From positions 3,735,001 through 3,799,000 of the forward strand of contig NC_015556.1 of the NCBI RefSeq assembly GCF_000213805.1: a stretch of 64,000 bases of DNA. Reading direction: 5' to 3'. The position numbers and the translations under genes are program-made. Shown here piece by piece: positions 43,442 through 53,554 of the stretch (positions are counted from its first letter, which is position 1; each line of letters starts with the position of its first letter). This DNA is from Pseudomonas fulva 12-X (lineage in GTDB: Bacteria > Pseudomonadota > Gammaproteobacteria > Pseudomonadales > Pseudomonadaceae). The notes under the pieces are model-generated. The model saw only the letters and a list, made by a program, of their open reading frames with translations. It was not told the origin of the DNA and ran no database searches.

Positions 43442-44380
43442 ATGTCCCGCATTCCTGACGCCAGCATCATCCACAGCCGCCTGCGTTTGCGGCAGTTGCG
43501 CCTGATGCTGGCCCTGCAGGAATTCGGCTCGCTGCGTCGGGCCGCCGAGGAGATCGGCATGACCCAGCCGGCGGCGACCAAGATGCTTCACGAGGCGGAG
43601 AGCCTGCTTGGCGTCGAGCTGTTCGAACGCCTGCCGCGCGGCATGCGCGCCACGGCGTTCGGCGAGACGGCGATCTATTACGCCAAGATGATCTTCGCCG
43701 AGCTGTCGGGCATGCGTGAGGAATTCGCCGCCCTGGAGTCGGGCAACCTGGGCCGGGTGACCATCGGCGCCATTCCGGCACTGGCCTCGGGGCTGCTGAC
43801 GCGCACCATCGCCACCCTGAAAAAGAGCCACCCACGGCTGTCGATGAGCATCCAGGTCGACACCAGCGACGTGCTGGTGCAGGCCCTGCAACAGGACCAG
43901 CTGGACGTGGTGCTGGGGCGGATTCCCGATGGCGCGCGGGCCGACGACCTGCTGTTCGACAGTCTTGGCGAGGAAACGCTGTGTGTGGTGGCAGGCGCCC
44001 AGCACCCCATGGCCGGAGCCAGCAAGCTGACCTGGCACGAGTTGCAGGACCTGACTTGGGTGCTGCAGCAGCATCCAAGCCCGATGCGCACCATCATCAA
44101 CCAGGCGTTTCACAACGCGCGGGTCGACATTCCCAGCAGCATCGTCGAAACCACCTCGATCATGACCCTGCTGTCGCTGTTGCAGCAGACAGACATGATT
44201 GGCGTGACCCCGGTGTCGGTGATCAACGACTACCCGGCCCGGCACCTGCTCAAGATCCTGCCGATCACCTTCGAGCCGCGCCTGCCGCCCTACGGCCTGA
44301 TCACCCGTCGCCATCGCATCCAGTCGTCGGCCATGCAGGCCTTCATCAATGCGGTAAAGGACGAACACGCCAACGTGTGA
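43442..44380 (+). CDS. LysR-family regulator, GbpR-like
   Basis: A 312-residue regulator: winged-helix N-terminus RLRLRQLRLMLALQEFGSLRRAAEEIGMTQPAATKMLHE, then a periplasmic-binding-protein-like effector domain. Regulators of this subgroup (GbpR, CbpR) control sugar and sugar-acid uptake. It is probably the regulator of the whole island, acting on the sites at 40072-40122. An in-frame ATG at 43319 overlaps tctA by 11 bases and would add a 41-residue leader; I prefer 43442 because it places the helix-turn-helix at the usual distance from the start. Confidence 0.85.
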   Translation: MSRIPDASIIHSRLRLRQLRLMLALQEFGSLRRAAEEIGMTQPAATKMLHEAESLLGVELFERLPRGMRATAFGETAIYYAKMIFAELSGMREEFAALESGNLGRVTIGAIPALASGLLTRTIATLKKSHPRLSMSIQVDTSDVLVQALQQDQLDVVLGRIPDGARADDLLFDSLGEETLCVVAGAQHPMAGASKLTWHELQDLTWVLQQHPSPMRTIINQAFHNARVDIPSSIVETTSIMTLLSLLQQTDMIGVTPVSVINDYPARHLLKILPITFEPRLPPYGLITRRHRIQSSAMQAFINAVKDEHANV

Positions 44381-44500
44381 TCGTCCACAACCGCGCTTTT
44401 CGCAACGAAACGGCAACATTTACAAGATTTTGCCGACAGGGCGGCGATCCGGCACACTAGCGGCCCCGAGCTTCGGCTCGTTGCCGCAGCCAGATTTCGT

Positions 44501-46984
44501 ATGACCCGCTCCCCGCTTCGCCGCCTTGCCTTCGGTACCCTGCGCCGCCTGCTGTACCTGTGGGTGCGCTCGGAAACCATCAACCAGTCGGCCTTCACCC
44601 TCAAGCTCGACCGCAGCAAGCCGGTGTTCTACGTGCTGCAGCAGCCTTCGGTGAGCGACCTGGCGGTGCTCGATCATGAATGCACCAAGGCCAACCTGCC
44701 GCGCCCGGTGCTGCCCGTGGCGGTGGGCAAGCTGATCGAGCCGGCGGCGTTCTTCTACCTGACGCCGGAGCCCGACTGGCTCGGCCGTCAGGACAAGCGC
44801 GGCATCTCGCCAACCCTGCAGCGCATGGTCGCCGCCCTCGGTGAAGAGGCCGCCGAGCAGGCGCAGATCATTCCGGTCAGTGTGTTCTGGGGGCAGTCGC
44901 CGAACCGCGAAACCAGCGCCTGGAAGCTGTTGTTCGCCGACAGCTGGGCAGTGACCGGTCGCCTGCGCCGGTTGGTGAGCATCCTGATTCTAGGTCGCAC
45001 CACCCGCGTACAGTTTTCCACGCCCATCCAGCTGCGTGATCTGGTCGAGCAGAACAAGGGCCAGGAACGTACCCTGCGCATGGTGCATCGCATCCTGCGG
45101 GTGCACTTTCGCAATCAGAAGGCCGCGGTCATCGGCCCGGACGTGTCGCACCGCCGCAATCTAGTCAAGGGCCTGGTGCACGGCCCGCAGGTGCGCCAGG
45201 CGATTGCCGACGAAGCCAGCCGCGAGAACATCTCCGTCGAGAAGGCCGAAGCGCTGGCGCTGCGCTACGGCAACGAGATCGCCTCGGACTACACCTACAC
45301 GGCGATCCGTTTTCTCGAGCTGATCCTGTCGTGGTTCTGGAACAAGATCTACGACGGCATTAAGGTCAACCACATCGAAGGCGTGCAGGACATCGCCCAG
45401 GGCCACGAGGTGATCTACGTACCCTGCCACCGCAGCCACATAGATTACCTGCTGCTCTCCTACCTCCTATTCCGCAACGGCCTGACGCCGCCGCACATCG
45501 CCGCCGGCATCAACCTCAACATGCCGGTCATCGGCGGCCTGCTGCGCCGTGGCGGCGCCTTCTTCATGCGCCGCACCTTCAAGGGCAACCCGCTGTACAC
45601 CGCGGTGTTCAACGAATACCTGCACACCCTGATCCGCAAGGGTCATCCGGTGGAGTATTTCGTCGAAGGCGGCCGCTCGCGTACCGGGCGCATGCTCAGG
45701 CCCAAGACCGGCATGCTCGCCATCACCATGCGCAGCTACCTGCAGAGCCACCGCCTGCCGGTGGTTTTCGTGCCGGTGTACATCGGCTACGAGCGCGTGC
45801 TGGAGGGCCGCACCTACCTGGGCGAACTGCGTGGGGCGAGCAAGAAGAAGGAGTCGATCTTCGACATCTTCAAGGTCATCGGCGCGCTCAAGCAGCGCTT
45901 CGGCCATGTGTGGGTCAACTTCGGCGAGCCGATCAAGCTCGACGCCTTTCTCGATGCCCAGCAGGCCAACTGGCGCGAGCAGAACCTGGGGCCGGATTAC
46001 CGCCCGGCCTGGCTCAACGAGACCACCAACCGCCTCGGCGAACGGGTGGCCCAGCGCCTCAACGAGGCGGCGGCGATCAACCCGGTCAACCTGGTGGCCC
46101 TGGCATTGCTGTCCACCAGCAAGCTGGCGCTGGACGAGCGCGGCCTGGTGCGCATTCTCGACCTGTACCAGAGCCTGCTGCGCCGCGTGCCCTACTCGCC
46201 GCACACCACGGTGCCGGAAGGCGACGGCTTGGCGCTGATCGAGCACGTGCGTGGCATGCAATTGCTCTCCGAACAGAAGGACGCGCTGGGCCGCATCCTC
46301 TATCTGGACGAGCAGAACGCGGTGCTGATGACCTACTACCGCAACAACGTGCTGCACATCTTCGCCCTGCCCGGGCTGATCGCCAGTTTCTTCCAGAGCA
46401 GCGGGCGGATGAGTCGCGAGCAGATCCTGCGCTTCGTCCACGCGCTGTACCCGTACCTGCAGTCGGAGCTGTACCTGCGCTGGGCCGACGAGGAGCTGGA
46501 CGAGGTGGTCGATCAATGGCTGGCAGCCTTCGTCGAGCAGGGCCTACTCAAGCAGGAGAACGATTTCTACGTACGCCCTGCGCCCAGCTCGCGCAACTTC
46601 GTGCTGCTGACCCTGCTGTCGCGGGCCATCGCCCAGACCCTGCAGCGTTTCTACATGGCCAGCGCCCTGCTGCTCAATGCCGGGCAGAACGCGATCAGTG
46701 CAGAGGAGCTGGAGGAGCTGTGCACGGTCATGGCCCAGCGCCTGTCGATCCTGCACGGGCTCAACGCGCCGGAGTTCTTCGACAAGAGCCTGTTCCGCCA
46801 CTTCATCCAGACGCTGCTCGACAAGGGCGTGCTGCGCCAGGACGAAGCCGGCAAGCTCAGCCACCCGCCGGCCTTCGCCGAACTCGCCGAAGGCGCCGCC
46901 AAGCGCGTGCTGCCGGCGGAGATTCGTCTGTCGATTCGCCAGGTGACCATGGCACGCAGCGAGGAGCTGCTCGACGGGCTCTGA
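44501..46984 (+). CDS. plsB: Glycerol-3-phosphate 1-O-acyltransferase
   Basis: An 827-residue enzyme that makes lysophosphatidate in the first step of phospholipid synthesis at the inner membrane. The acyltransferase motif I is [11 protein letters not shown] (HX4D), with the substrate-binding motif [10 protein letters not shown] and, later, [10 protein letters not shown]. Length and the long C-terminal region match PlsB. The ATG lies 120 bases after the LysR gene in an independent unit. Confidence 0.97.
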   Translation: MTRSPLRRLAFGTLRRLLYLWVRSETINQSAFTLKLDRSKPVFYVLQQPSVSDLAVLDHECTKANLPRPVLPVAVGKLIEPAAFFYLTPEPDWLGRQDKRGISPTLQRMVAALGEEAAEQAQIIPVSVFWGQSPNRETSAWKLLFADSWAVTGRLRRLVSILILGRTTRVQFSTPIQLRDLVEQNKGQERTLRMVHRILRVHFRNQKAAVIGPDVSHRRNLVKGLVHGPQVRQAIADEASRENISVEKAEALALRYGNEIASDYTYTAIRFLELILSWFWNKIYDGIKVNHIEGVQDIAQGHEVIYVPCHRSHIDYLLLSYLLFRNGLTPPHIAAGINLNMPVIGGLLRRGGAFFMRRTFKGNPLYTAVFNEYLHTLIRKGHPVEYFVEGGRSRTGRMLRPKTGMLAITMRSYLQSHRLPVVFVPVYIGYERVLEGRTYLGELRGASKKKESIFDIFKVIGALKQRFGHVWVNFGEPIKLDAFLDAQQANWREQNLGPDYRPAWLNETTNRLGERVAQRLNEAAAINPVNLVALALLSTSKLALDERGLVRILDLYQSLLRRVPYSPHTTVPEGDGLALIEHVRGMQLLSEQKDALGRILYLDEQNAVLMTYYRNNVLHIFALPGLIASFFQSSGRMSREQILRFVHALYPYLQSELYLRWADEELDEVVDQWLAAFVEQGLLKQENDFYVRPAPSSRNFVLLTLLSRAIAQTLQRFYMASALLLNAGQNAISAEELEELCTVMAQRLSILHGLNAPEFFDKSLFRHFIQTLLDKGVLRQDEAGKLSHPPAFAELAEGAAKRVLPAEIRLSIRQVTMARSEELLDGL

Positions 46985-47089
46985 CAGCCCGGTTATCCAG
47001 CCGATGCATCGAGTGCGGCGGGCGTTGTTGAGCTTTGCCGCCGCAGCACCTAAGATGCGTCGTTGGGGCCACTTAGGGCAGGGATTTTC

Positions 47090-48169
47090 GTGCGTTATCA
47101 CACCATTCTAGGATCACTGGCGATCGTGGTTTCCGGTTGCGCCATGCAACCGTCCGCATCGACCTCTCAAGAAGAAAAGCCGGCGCAACCAGCTCCCGTC
47201 GCAGAACAGACCACCGCCGCACCCGCCAGCGCGCAACCCGCGCCGCAGCCGGTTGTCGCCGCCAAGCCGAGCGAGGCGCCAGCCGCCGCGCCGGTGGCCC
47301 GCGAGCCGCAGGAATACGAGATCCAGCCTGGCCAGTGCTGGGTGCACGCACAGGTGCGTCCGCGCCCGGTGCAGAGCACCCAAGAAGTGGTGGTCAAGGA
47401 CTCGGTCAACAAGATCACCGTCACCCCTGCCGAGCTCGAGAAGGGCTTCAAGCAGGTGGTCACCCGTGAAGGCACCAAGACCTACCGCATCGAGCCGCCG
47501 ACCTACCGCGTGGTCTCCGAGCAGGTGAAGGTGCGCCCGGAAGTGAAGCGCTACATCGTGGTGCCGGCCGTCTACGAAGACGTCAAGGAAACCGTGACCC
47601 TCGAAGAAGCCAAGACCGTGCTCGACCAGTGCCGCGCTGCCGGCACCCGTTATTCGAGCGGCACCGGCGCCATGTCCTTCTGCGCCCGCCAGGTGCCGGC
47701 CAAGCAGGAAGTGGTCAAGGTCAAGAAGCTGGTTTCGCCGGAGACCGTGCGGGTGGAAACCGACCCCGCGCAGTACAAGAGCGTGACCCGCTGGATCGTC
47801 GACAAGCCGGCCCAGGCCATCGAAGTCACCCTGGATCCGCAGTACACCAAGGTCGCCTCCACCGAGGTGGTACGCCCGGTAGAAGCCAACCAGATCATCC
47901 TGCCGGAAGAGAAGCGCCAGCTTAAGGTCACCCGCTTCGAAGGCACTGCGCGCATCGTTTCGCGGCAGACCGTGTGCGACCCGGACATCAACGATGACCT
48001 GGTCACCCGCCTGCAGCAGAGCCTGGTCAAGCGCGGCTTCAACCCGGGCAGCGTCGACGGCAAGCTCGGCAAGCGCACCCTCGATGCGCTGACCGAATTC
48101 CAGACCGCCAACGGCCTGGCCGTCGGTGCCCTGACCCTGGAAAGCCTGACCGCCCTGGAAGTCCAGTAA
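47090..48169 (+). CDS. Lipoprotein with internal repeats and a peptidoglycan-binding domain
   Basis: A 359-residue protein with a lipobox (LAIVVSGC, Cys near residue 17). An Ala/Pro/Gln-rich linker of about 55 residues follows, then a repetitive beta-rich middle with several units of the type VVTREGTKTYRIEPPTYRVVSEQVKVRPEVKRYIVVPAVYEDV. It closes with a PG_binding_1 domain (LVKRGFNPGSVDGKLGKRTLDALTEFQTANGL). It probably tethers the outer membrane to the cell wall. I chose the GTG at 47090 because it puts the lipobox in a normal signal peptide; AGGG is eight bases upstream. Confidence 0.85.
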   Translation: MRYHTILGSLAIVVSGCAMQPSASTSQEEKPAQPAPVAEQTTAAPASAQPAPQPVVAAKPSEAPAAAPVAREPQEYEIQPGQCWVHAQVRPRPVQSTQEVVVKDSVNKITVTPAELEKGFKQVVTREGTKTYRIEPPTYRVVSEQVKVRPEVKRYIVVPAVYEDVKETVTLEEAKTVLDQCRAAGTRYSSGTGAMSFCARQVPAKQEVVKVKKLVSPETVRVETDPAQYKSVTRWIVDKPAQAIEVTLDPQYTKVASTEVVRPVEANQIILPEEKRQLKVTRFEGTARIVSRQTVCDPDINDDLVTRLQQSLVKRGFNPGSVDGKLGKRTLDALTEFQTANGLAVGALTLESLTALEVQ

Positions 48170-48176
48170 CGCTGTA

Positions 48177-48204
48177 TCGGCACGCCCGCCATGGGCGTGC
48201 CGCG
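48177..48204 (+). terminator. Hairpin after the lipoprotein gene
   Basis: CGGCACGCCC, short loop, GGGCGTGCCG. The stem is strong but lacks a T run. Confidence 0.55.
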
Positions 48205-48296
48205 CTCTCCCCGCCCCGCTTTTCCTCAACCTTCGCCGCGCCCATCGCCGGCCTGCTAAGCTCGCTGCTTATCTCCACCGCTCGAAGGTTACCGCC

Positions 48297-48974
48297 ATGC
48301 TCCGCATCCCCGCTCTCGTCGCCGGCCTGCTGCTGTCCGCCAACGTGTTCGCCCTGTCGCTCTCCGATCTCAGCCAGCAGGACGCCAGCGGCGGCCTCAA
48401 GGATGCCCTGACCCAGGGCGCCAAGGTGGCCGTGCAGCAACTCGGCAAACCCGGCGGCTTCAGCAACAACCCTGAAGTGCGCATCGAACTGCCGGGCAAA
48501 CTCGGCAAGGCCGCCAAGACCATGAAGATGATGGGCATGGGCGCCCAGGTCGAGCAGCTGGAAACCAGCATGAACAAGGCCGCCGAAGCCGCCGTGCCGC
48601 AAGCTCAGGCGCTGCTGGTCGACGCCGTGAAGAAGATGACCGTGCAGGACGCCAAGAGCATTCTCGCAGGCCCGCAGGACTCGGCCACCCAGTACCTGAA
48701 CAAGAGCAGCCGCGAACAGATCCGCGCCAAGTTCCTGCCCATCGTCAAGCAGGCCACCGATCAGGTCGGTCTGGCCAAGCAGTACAACAGCTTCGCCGGC
48801 CAGGCGGCGACCTTCGGCGTGCTCGACGCCAAGAGCGCCAATATCGAAAGCTACGTGACCGAACAGGCCCTCGACGGCCTGTTCGACATGATTGCCAAAC
48901 AGGAAGCCAGCATCCGCGAAAATCCGGCGGCGGCGGCAACCAGCCTGGCGAAGAAGGTGTTTGGCGCGCTGTAA
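48297..48974 (+). CDS. DUF4197 exported protein
   Basis: A 225-residue protein with a signal peptide (cleavage near VFALS) and the DUF4197 pattern: GLKDALTQGAKVAVQQLGKPGGFSNNPEVRIELP, LETSMNKAAEAAVPQA, and a helical end with LDGLFDMIAKQEASIRENP. Predicted periplasmic, function unknown. AAGG precedes the ATG. Monocistronic, with a strong terminator. Confidence 0.9.
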   Translation: MLRIPALVAGLLLSANVFALSLSDLSQQDASGGLKDALTQGAKVAVQQLGKPGGFSNNPEVRIELPGKLGKAAKTMKMMGMGAQVEQLETSMNKAAEAAVPQAQALLVDAVKKMTVQDAKSILAGPQDSATQYLNKSSREQIRAKFLPIVKQATDQVGLAKQYNSFAGQAATFGVLDAKSANIESYVTEQALDGLFDMIAKQEASIRENPAAAATSLAKKVFGAL

Positions 48975-48987
48975 CCGGCACGCTGCA

Positions 48988-49030
48988 AGAAAAAAGGGGC
49001 TGGCGCGTGATGTGCCAGCCCCTTTTTTCT
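48988..49030. terminator. Strong bidirectional terminator after the DUF4197 gene
   Basis: AAAAAAGGGGCTGGCGC and a short loop pair with GCCAGCCCCTTTTTT. Confidence 0.95.
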
Positions 49031-49113
49031 GCGTTGCGAGACGGATAAAGCGTCGTCGAGCCTACGACTTTAATGGCTGAAAAGTGGCGGAAGCGGCCGG
49101 TGAGCGGAATACT

Positions 49114-49180
49114 TGTAGGAGGGGCTTTAGCCCGAGCTCTTTGCACCCTCATAAAGCTCGGGGCTAAAGCCCCTCCTACA
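49114..49180. repeat. REP-like palindrome pair
   Basis: TGTAGGAGGGGCTTTAGCCC at 49114-49133 pairs with GGGCTAAAGCCCCTCCTACA at 49161-49180. This is the common Pseudomonas REP layout, here in the gap downstream of the convergent DUF4197 and RND genes. The rest of the gap (49031-49113, 49181-49260) shows no gene. Confidence 0.85.
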
Positions 49181-49260
49181 AAACAGCAGCGCCCGATGGC
49201 TGCTTCTGCCTTTCAGCAAGGCTCCCCAGCAACACGAGTTCTCAAAGCCCAATCAGGCTC

Positions 49261-52200
49261 CTAACTGTCACCCTCTGCCTGCGCCCTGTCACCCGGTTTC
49301 ACCCTGAACCAGGCCGCATACAACGCCGGCAAAAACAGCAGGGTCAGCGCGGTAGCCACTACCAGCCCGCCCATGATCGCCACCGCCATCGGCCCGAAGA
49401 ACACGCTGCGCGACAGCGGAATCATCGCCAGTACGGCGGCCAGCGCAGTCAGCACGATGGGCCGGAAGCGCCGCACGGTGGCTTCGACGATGGCGTTCCA
49501 GCTGTCCAGCCCGGCCTCGCGGTCCTGCTCGATCTGGTCGACCAGAATCACCGAGTTGCGCATGATCATGCCCGATAGCGCGATGGTGCCGAGCATCGCC
49601 ACGAAGCCGAACGGCTGGCCGAACAGCAGCAGGAACAGGGTGACGCCGATCAGCCCCAACGGCGCGGTGAGAAACACCATGACCATGCGCGAAAAGCTCT
49701 TGAGCTGCAGCATCAGGAGGGTCAGCACCACCACGACGAACAATGGCACGCCGGCCACTACCGAGGCCTGGCCTTTGGAGGAGTCTTCCACCGAGCCGCC
49801 CACCTCCAGCAGATAGCCATCGGGCAGGCTGGCGCGGATGTCGGCCAGGGTCGGCAGTATCTGCTTGGTCAGCGTGGCCGGCTGCTGGGTGCCGTAGATA
49901 TCGGCACGCACGGTCACGGTCGGCAAGCGGTTGCGGTGCCAGATCACGCCTTCCTCGAAGCCGTATTCCAGGGTGGCGATCTGCGCCAGCGCCACGCTCT
50001 TGCCGCTGTCGGTGGGCACTGCCAGGCTCGGCAATCGCTCCAGCGCCTTGCGCTCGGCGGAAGTGCCGCGCAGGAGAATTTCGATCAGCTCGTTGTCCTC
50101 GCGGTAGTCGCTGACCGACGAGCCGTTGAGCGAGCTGCGCAGGAACTTGGCCACATCGGCGGTGCTCACGCCCAGAGCACGGGCGCGCTCCTGGTCGATG
50201 TTCAGGTATACCACCTTGCTCGGCTCCTGCCAATCGAGGTGCACGTTGACCACGTCGGGGTTGGCGCGCACCTTGTCGGCGACCTGACGGGCCAGGGCGC
50301 GCACCTCTTCGATATGCTCGCCGGAAACCCGGAACTGCACCGGGTAGCCAACGGGCGGGCCATTCTCCAGGCGCGAGATACGCGTGCGCAGGCTCGGGAA
50401 TTCATCGCGCAACACGCCGATCAGCCAGGCGCGCACCGCTTCGCGCTCCTCGATGGATGTGGCCAGCACCACGATCTGCGCGAAGCTGGTGGCCGGCAGC
50501 TGCTGGTCCAGCGGCAGGTAGAAACGCGGCGAGCCGGTGCCGACATAGGCCACGTAGTTGTCCACACCCGGGTGCCCAGCCAGGCGCTCTTCCAGGCGAC
50601 GCACTTCTGCTTCGGTGGCGATCAGCGACGCGCCTTCGGCCAGTTTGAAATCGACCATCAATTCCAGGCGACCCGAAGCGGGAAAGAATTGCTGCGGCAC
50701 GAAGCGGAACAGGAAGATGGAGCCGACGAACAACGCCAGGGTCAGCACGATGACCGTCTTGCGCCAGCGCACGCACCAGTCCACCAGGCGGCGAACGCGC
50801 TGGTAGAACGGCGTGGCATAGGGGTCGTGCCCATCGCTGCCGCCATGCTTTTCAGCCGCACGCTTGGCCAGATCCGGCAGCAGTCGCGCGCCCAGGTACG
50901 GCACGAACATCACCGCCGCCACCCAGGACATCAACAGCGCGATGGTCACCACCTGGAAGATCGAGCGGGTGTATTCGCCGGTGCCGGACTGCGCAGTGGC
51001 GATCGGCAGAAAGCCCGCCGCGGTGATCAGCGTGCCGGTGAGCATCGGGAAAGCCGTGCTGGTCCAGGCGAAGCTCGCGGCCTTGAGGCGGTCGTAGCCC
51101 TGCTCCATCTTGATCGCCATGATTTCCACGGCAATGATCGCGTCATCGACCAGCAGGCCCAGGGCCAGCACCAGGGCGCCGAGGGATATCTTGTGCAGGC
51201 CGATGTTCAGGTAGTACATGGCGGCGAAGGTCATCGCCAGTACCAGAGGAATCGACAGCGCCACCACCAGCCCGGTGCGCAGCCCCAGCGAAAAGAAGCT
51301 GACCAGCAGCACGATGATCAGCGCCTCGGTGAGCACCTTGACGAACTCGCCGACGCCGGTCTTCACCGCGGCCGGCTGGTCTGACACCTTGCGCAGCTGC
51401 ATGCCCGCCGGCAGGTTGTTCTGCAGGCGGGTGAACTCGCTTTCCAGCGCCTTGCCGAGCACCAGGATGTCGCCGCCCGGCTTCATGGAAACCGCGAGAC
51501 CAATGGCATCTTCGCCCATGAAGCGCATGCGCGGCGCCGGTGGATCGTTGAAACCGCGGCTGACTTCGGCCACATCGCCGATGCGGAAGGTGCGGTCGGC
51601 CACGCGGATGGGGAAATCGCGGATCTGCTCGACCGTCTCGAAGTTGCCGCTGACGCGCAGTTGCACGCGGTCGCTGTCGGTCTCGAAGAAGCCGGCCACC
51701 GGCATGGCGTTCTGTTGCTCGATGGCCTGCTGCACGGCAGCGAGCGACAGGCCGAGGGTGGCCATCTTGGTGTTCGACAGCTCGATCCAGATCTTCTCGT
51801 CCTGCAGGCCGACCAGCTCGACCTTGCCGACATCCTTCACGCGCTGCAGCTGCAGTTGCACGCGGTCGGCGTAGTCCTTGAGCACCGCGTAGTCGAAGCC
51901 GTTGCCGGTCAGCGCGTAGATGTTGCCGAAGGTGGTGCCGAACTCGTCGTTGAAGAACGGACCCTGGATACCGGCGGGCAGCGTGTGGCGAATGTCGCCG
52001 ATTTTCTTGCGCAGCTGATACCAGAGTTCGGGAATCTCGTTGGAGTGCATCGAATCGCGGGCCATGAAGGTGACCTGGGACTCGCCGGGCCGCGAGAACG
52101 ACACGATACGTTCGTACTCGCCGGTTTCCATCAACTTCTTCTCGATGCGCTCGGTCACCTGGCGCGACACCTGCTCGGCAGTGGCGCCTGGCCAATTGGT

Positions 52201-52350
52201 CTTCACCACCATGGCCTTGAAGGTGAAGGGCGGGTCCTCGCTCTGCCCCAGCTTGGTGTAGGACAGCGCGCCGACGACGCCTAGCAGCAGCATGAGGTAG
52301 AGCACGATCTGGCGATGCTGCAACGCCCAGGCAGACAGGTTGAACGACAT
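49261..52350 (-). CDS. RND efflux transporter, HAE1 family (TriC-like)
   Basis: A 1029-residue proton-driven inner-membrane pump with the twelve-helix, two-large-loop RND layout. It has the charged helix-4 motif region LVDDAIIAVEIMAIKMEQG, GQSEDPPFTFKAMVVKTNWPGATAEQVSRQVTERIE near the N-terminus, and FFNDEFGTTFGNIYALTG in the porter domain. From memory it most resembles TriC, which pairs with two adaptors, but only one adaptor is encoded here. No outer-membrane channel gene is present, so it must use one encoded elsewhere. Confidence 0.92.
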   Translation of the reverse strand: MSFNLSAWALQHRQIVLYLMLLLGVVGALSYTKLGQSEDPPFTFKAMVVKTNWPGATAEQVSRQVTERIEKKLMETGEYERIVSFSRPGESQVTFMARDSMHSNEIPELWYQLRKKIGDIRHTLPAGIQGPFFNDEFGTTFGNIYALTGNGFDYAVLKDYADRVQLQLQRVKDVGKVELVGLQDEKIWIELSNTKMATLGLSLAAVQQAIEQQNAMPVAGFFETDSDRVQLRVSGNFETVEQIRDFPIRVADRTFRIGDVAEVSRGFNDPPAPRMRFMGEDAIGLAVSMKPGGDILVLGKALESEFTRLQNNLPAGMQLRKVSDQPAAVKTGVGEFVKVLTEALIIVLLVSFFSLGLRTGLVVALSIPLVLAMTFAAMYYLNIGLHKISLGALVLALGLLVDDAIIAVEIMAIKMEQGYDRLKAASFAWTSTAFPMLTGTLITAAGFLPIATAQSGTGEYTRSIFQVVTIALLMSWVAAVMFVPYLGARLLPDLAKRAAEKHGGSDGHDPYATPFYQRVRRLVDWCVRWRKTVIVLTLALFVGSIFLFRFVPQQFFPASGRLELMVDFKLAEGASLIATEAEVRRLEERLAGHPGVDNYVAYVGTGSPRFYLPLDQQLPATSFAQIVVLATSIEEREAVRAWLIGVLRDEFPSLRTRISRLENGPPVGYPVQFRVSGEHIEEVRALARQVADKVRANPDVVNVHLDWQEPSKVVYLNIDQERARALGVSTADVAKFLRSSLNGSSVSDYREDNELIEILLRGTSAERKALERLPSLAVPTDSGKSVALAQIATLEYGFEEGVIWHRNRLPTVTVRADIYGTQQPATLTKQILPTLADIRASLPDGYLLEVGGSVEDSSKGQASVVAGVPLFVVVVLTLLMLQLKSFSRMVMVFLTAPLGLIGVTLFLLLFGQPFGFVAMLGTIALSGMIMRNSVILVDQIEQDREAGLDSWNAIVEATVRRFRPIVLTALAAVLAMIPLSRSVFFGPMAVAIMGGLVVATALTLLFLPALYAAWFRVKPGDRAQAEGDS

Positions 52351-52356
52351 CGGCGC

Positions 52357-53460
52357 TTACTCCTTGGCGGCCAGGTCGACGGCGCGGTTCTGCCGGTCCA
52401 CCGGGCGCACCTGCTGCCCGTCGAGCAGCACCTGCACACCGGCCACCACCACCCAGTCACTGGCCTTGAGTCCCTCGAGCACCGGTACGCTCTTCTCGCC
52501 ATAGGCGCCGACCCGCACGTTGGTACGTTTGAGCGTGGAGGTTTGCGGGTCGACCACCCAGACGTAGGGCTGATCCTTCTCCGCACTCAATGCCGACAGC
52601 GGCACCGCCAGCGGCACATCATCATTGCGGGCGATGAACACCCGGGCGCTCTGACCGATCTCGACCTGTTTACCCGCGGCCTGCAGCGTCACCCGCGCGG
52701 CGTAGGTACGCGAACGCGGGTCGGCCGCCGGCGACAGTTCACGCACGCGCCCGGCCAATCGCTCGCCGGGTTTCGACCACAGCTCCACGGCCACCTCCTG
52801 GCCGATGGCGAGACTGCCGACGGCCTGCTCGGGCAGATCGATCGCCACCTCGCGCTCGCCATCGGCGGCCAGCACAAAAACCGTTTGCCCGGCCGCTACC
52901 ACCTGGCCGACCTCGGCGCGGCGCTGCACGATCACCCCGCTCTGCGGCGCTTTCAACACGGCATAACCGGCCTGGTTGTCGGCGACATTGAGCTCGGCAC
53001 GCACCTGGCGCAGGCGCGCCTCGGCGGCGCGGTAGGTGTTCTCGGCGTTATCCGCCTGGGATTTGCTGATCATCCCGCGCTGCTGCAGGGTGCGGTAACG
53101 GTCGCGCTCGGCGCGCGCCAGTTGCAGGTTGGATTCGGCCGATTGCAGCTGGGCGCGGCTGGCGTCGAGCTGCAGGCGCACATCCTGCGGGTCCAGCTCG
53201 GCCAGTGGTGCATCCTTGTCGACCCGCTGGCCAACTTCGACCAGCCGCCGGGTGATCTTGCCGCCAATGCGAAATGCCAGTTCCGGCTCCAGCCGCGCCC
53301 TCACCTCGCCCGGGTAGCTGTCCACCTGTTCGGCCGCCAGCTGCGGCTGCGCCACCATCGCCGGCCGAATGCCCGGCTGCGGCGCTTGTGCATCGCTGCA
53401 GGCGGCAAGGGACAAGGCCAGGCACAGGGGCGCGAGGCGATACAGAGCATGGCGAGACAT
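52357..53460 (-). CDS. RND periplasmic adaptor (membrane fusion) lipoprotein
   Basis: A 367-residue protein with a lipobox (LSLAACSD, Cys21). It has a lipoyl-type half (GEVRARLEPELAFRIGGKI, LKAPQSGVIVQRRAEVGQVV), a helical hairpin between the halves (SRAQLQSAESNLQLARAERDRY), and beta-barrel and membrane-proximal domains at the end. It links the RND pump to an outer-membrane channel. The gene ends six bases before the pump gene. It is divergent from tetR and is presumably repressed by it. Confidence 0.92.
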   Translation of the reverse strand: MSRHALYRLAPLCLALSLAACSDAQAPQPGIRPAMVAQPQLAAEQVDSYPGEVRARLEPELAFRIGGKITRRLVEVGQRVDKDAPLAELDPQDVRLQLDASRAQLQSAESNLQLARAERDRYRTLQQRGMISKSQADNAENTYRAAEARLRQVRAELNVADNQAGYAVLKAPQSGVIVQRRAEVGQVVAAGQTVFVLAADGEREVAIDLPEQAVGSLAIGQEVAVELWSKPGERLAGRVRELSPAADPRSRTYAARVTLQAAGKQVEIGQSARVFIARNDDVPLAVPLSALSAEKDQPYVWVVDPQTSTLKRTNVRVGAYGEKSVPVLEGLKASDWVVVAGVQVLLDGQQVRPVDRQNRAVDLAAKE

Positions 53461-53489
53461 GATGAGCGTCCTTGTTGGGGAACTTTTTC

Positions 53490-53545
53490 TAATATTTGTA
53501 CTGCCGGGTATATTAAAAATAGCGTACTCGGCAGTCCAGTATTAA
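53490..53545. promoter_or_regulatory. Candidate TetR operator between the pump operon and its regulator
   Basis: ATATTTGTACTGCCG (53492-53506) and CGGCAGTCCAGTATT (53529-53543) form an inverted repeat with perfect inner arms ACTGCCG/CGGCAGT, across 22 AT-rich bases that look like overlapping promoters. It sits in the 94-base divergent gap, ending 10 bases before tetR. Confidence 0.7.
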
Positions 53546-53554
53546 AATCGCCGG

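Noticed and set aside
49936..51384. A 482-codon plus-strand frame inside the RND gene
   Set aside because: Antisense shadow of the pump gene.
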